NCBI GenBank assembly: GCA_905331475.1
Contig: CAJNYU010000512.1
Location: 348,300-412,299 of the forward strand
Direction: 5' to 3'
Origin: Rotaria socialis
Lineage: Eukaryota; Rotifera; Eurotatoria; Philodinida; Philodinidae
DNA: 64,000 nt
The position numbers were made by a program, and so were the translations under genes. Each line of letters begins with the position of its first letter. The first letter of the stretch is position 1. Of this stretch, positions 62,369-64,000 are shown piece by piece. The notes below the pieces were generated by a model. That model saw only the letters and a program-made list of their open reading frames with translations. It did not search any database and was not told the origin of the DNA.

Positions 62369-63740
62369 TTTTCTAAAAGTAATCGAGTTCAATGATCAAG
62401 AAATATAATCTAAATAAAGCACATATTCAATTGAGTATGATCAAATTGATATATATCGCTAGCATCAATCTGATTCTAATGTTATATTTTACATTGATAG
62501 TAACGATTTGTCTGATTCCAATGTATTAATATGAGTGAAATATGAAATCAGACAATCAATTGTGTACATGTATATACTATTTATTTGTGTCTACGTGAAA
62601 CTATGTCTCGTATTTTTAGGAAAAAGAAAATTTTGCTTTCTAAAATAAAAACGTATTTGCCTACAAGATTTTCTGTTAAATACACATATTCTTTTTTTCT
62701 CTTATACCTCAATCATGCTTGATACCATTGTTCAAAAAACATTTAAAAAAAATTCTAATAGATGGCGCTCTAGTCTTATGAAAGCTTTATAAGAGAGTCG
62801 CTAAAAGTCTACTTTCTTCATTTGACAATCGTTTAGGAAACTTGTCAGTCAGTAATAGTTCTAGTTCTAGCTAATGAAATAAATAATGACGAATGCAATC
62901 GTAGGAATAACTGTTTGAGTTTCTATAAAGGAAGATTTTATTTGATAATATTTTCTGACAATAAACATGTGGCATTTCTGAAGTGATTGTTATTGAGAAA
63001 CTCTTTGCATTGAAGAAGAATGCTTTTTCAAAAGAGTTTCGCGAATAAGAGCTCAACTAATCAGTTTTTGATGACTAAAGTTAAGTTAAATTATTTCTTT
63101 AAAAATCCCTAGTATATTCAAGTCAATTCATTAAAAAAAACAATACGAAATTTCGTGTAAATTCTACACTCATCTCTCATCGAATTTCAACATGGTAAAC
63201 GATTCGAATTGGCTTTTGTTGATATTTTTCGTCTTATATGATCAAATGGATAATTACGTTTGAGAAAACTTTCTTTCGAAACGTAATGTTGTACATATTC
63301 CTTGACTGATAGGTACATCATATCGAGTTTTATTCGAAAGATTAATAATTGATTTCTTAGATTCTAGGAAATATCGCCAAACTTGTTGCAGTCGATAATT
63401 GTAAGTACATTAGAGAAATGACTTTTCAAGCTACGAACTATTTTATATCAATTTGATGAACATCATAATGACTTTGATCGTAATAGAGCCTGCTTATAGC
63501 TAATGTCATTATTTTCTAAAATCATATTCGATTGACAAACTTCTAAATACAGTCGAGGGAATAAATACTACGTCGAATTATTGCGTATAAGAATTTCTAG
63601 TTAGATGATCTACTTTTTTGGTACGAAGTTCATTACAACCTTCCAAAAATACAATCGAATGTGTTACTCATGATGGTTCTACTGCCGAATTTCTTTCTAT
63701 AAAAAGATCCAATAATCATATAATGATGCTGGGTCTTTAA
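62369..63740. other. Intergenic DNA, no gene seen
   Basis: Upstream of arfaptin, probably including its promoter and a non-coding first exon. AT-rich, with no other supportable gene. Confidence 0.5.
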
Positions 63741-63743
63741 TCA

Positions 63744-63768
63744 ATATATATATATATATATATATATG
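63744..63768. repeat. (TA)n microsatellite
   Basis: TA dinucleotide run directly before a palindromic repeat block. Confidence 0.9.
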
Positions 63769-63769
63769 T

Positions 63770-63865
63770 TAGCGTCCAAACTGAGATTACGTCCAATCTC
63801 AGATTGGCCTAGGCGAATCTCGAATCCGAGATTGGACGTGTCCAATGTTGGATTGAGCGGAAATT
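63770..63865. repeat. Palindromic repeat block, possible start of a transposon
   Basis: ACGTCCAATCTC (63789-63800) recurs in exact reverse complement at 63828-63839. Related words GTCCAAACTGAGATT and GTCCAATGTTGGATT lie on both sides. The TA run in front and the fold-back layout look like an element terminus. It may continue beyond the window end. Confidence 0.6.
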
Positions 63866-63942
63866 TAACATTAAAACGTGAATTACTCTGTATATCGGTA
63901 TAGGATTCAAATTCTTATTGATGAATTATGATCAGGGTAACT

Positions 63943-63994
63943 CATACCCTGACACCCTCACCCTTACGCTCACCCTCACGCTCACCCTCGCCAT
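63943..63994. repeat. CACCCTCACGCT-type tandem repeat at the window edge
   Basis: Short 6-12-base units (ACCCTGACACCCTCACCCTT, ACGCTCACCCTCACGCTCAC) repeat, with a strand bias of C over G. Truncated by the window end. Confidence 0.8.
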
Positions 63995-64000
63995 CAAGAT

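Noticed and set aside
1-64000. CRISPR arrays, bacterial operons or phage genes
   Set aside because: Intron-rich eukaryotic genes throughout, and no spaced direct repeats of CRISPR type.

Overview
The window looks like a nuclear contig from a small invertebrate with a compact, AT-rich genome. The sequence shows many genes broken by introns of about 50-70 bases with GT/AG borders, short intergenic gaps in the gene-rich parts, long poly-A/T tracts, and animal gene families (SmD1, N-myristoyltransferase, UBE4B, RABL3, dachshund, IFT54, arfaptin, an ANF-like homeobox gene, a GnRH/AKH-type receptor). This fits a rotifer, probably a bdelloid such as Rotaria or Adineta. That placement is inferred from style and not proven by a marker gene.

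Layout. 1-10,500 holds no host gene that I can support. It is a transposon-rich block with two hAT-like non-autonomous elements (2808-3570; 5306-6725, the second interrupted by a 686-base assembly gap at 5436-6121) and a decayed FLYWCH/MULE transposase gene (8170-10060, minus strand) split by a 358-base insertion. 10,998-11,249 is a small secreted cysteine peptide. 13,407-14,957 is a class A GPCR. 17,714-18,829 (minus) is a homeobox gene, head to head with a GNAT acetyltransferase that carries a signal peptide (19,302-20,313). An EF-hand protein follows (20,626-22,471).

24,005-46,708 is the dense core. SNRPD1 (minus) and NMT (plus) are head to head. RABL3, an unrecognised 200-residue protein and UBE4B are all on the minus strand. 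UBE4B spans 14.9 kb because one of its introns (34,229-41,332, 7.1 kb) contains a complete nine-exon gene on the opposite strand. That gene encodes a 1,774-residue Q/T/Y-rich repeat protein I do not recognise, and it is the most unusual object in the window.

49,588-52,095 (minus) is dachshund and 55,474-58,201 (plus) is IFT54/TRAF3IP1. A fold-back element and a decayed DNA-level copy of the IFT54 3' end follow. An intronless DUF218/YdcF-like gene (59,913-60,569, minus) and arfaptin (60,923-62,368, minus) close the gene-bearing part. The last 1.6 kb is non-coding and ends in palindromic and tandem repeats.

The genes do not form an operon or pathway. They are mostly housekeeping and developmental genes: splicing (SmD1), lipid modification (NMT), ubiquitin chain elongation (UBE4B), ciliary transport (IFT54, and RABL3 as a small GTPase), membrane shaping at the Golgi (arfaptin) and transcription (dachshund, ANF-like homeobox).
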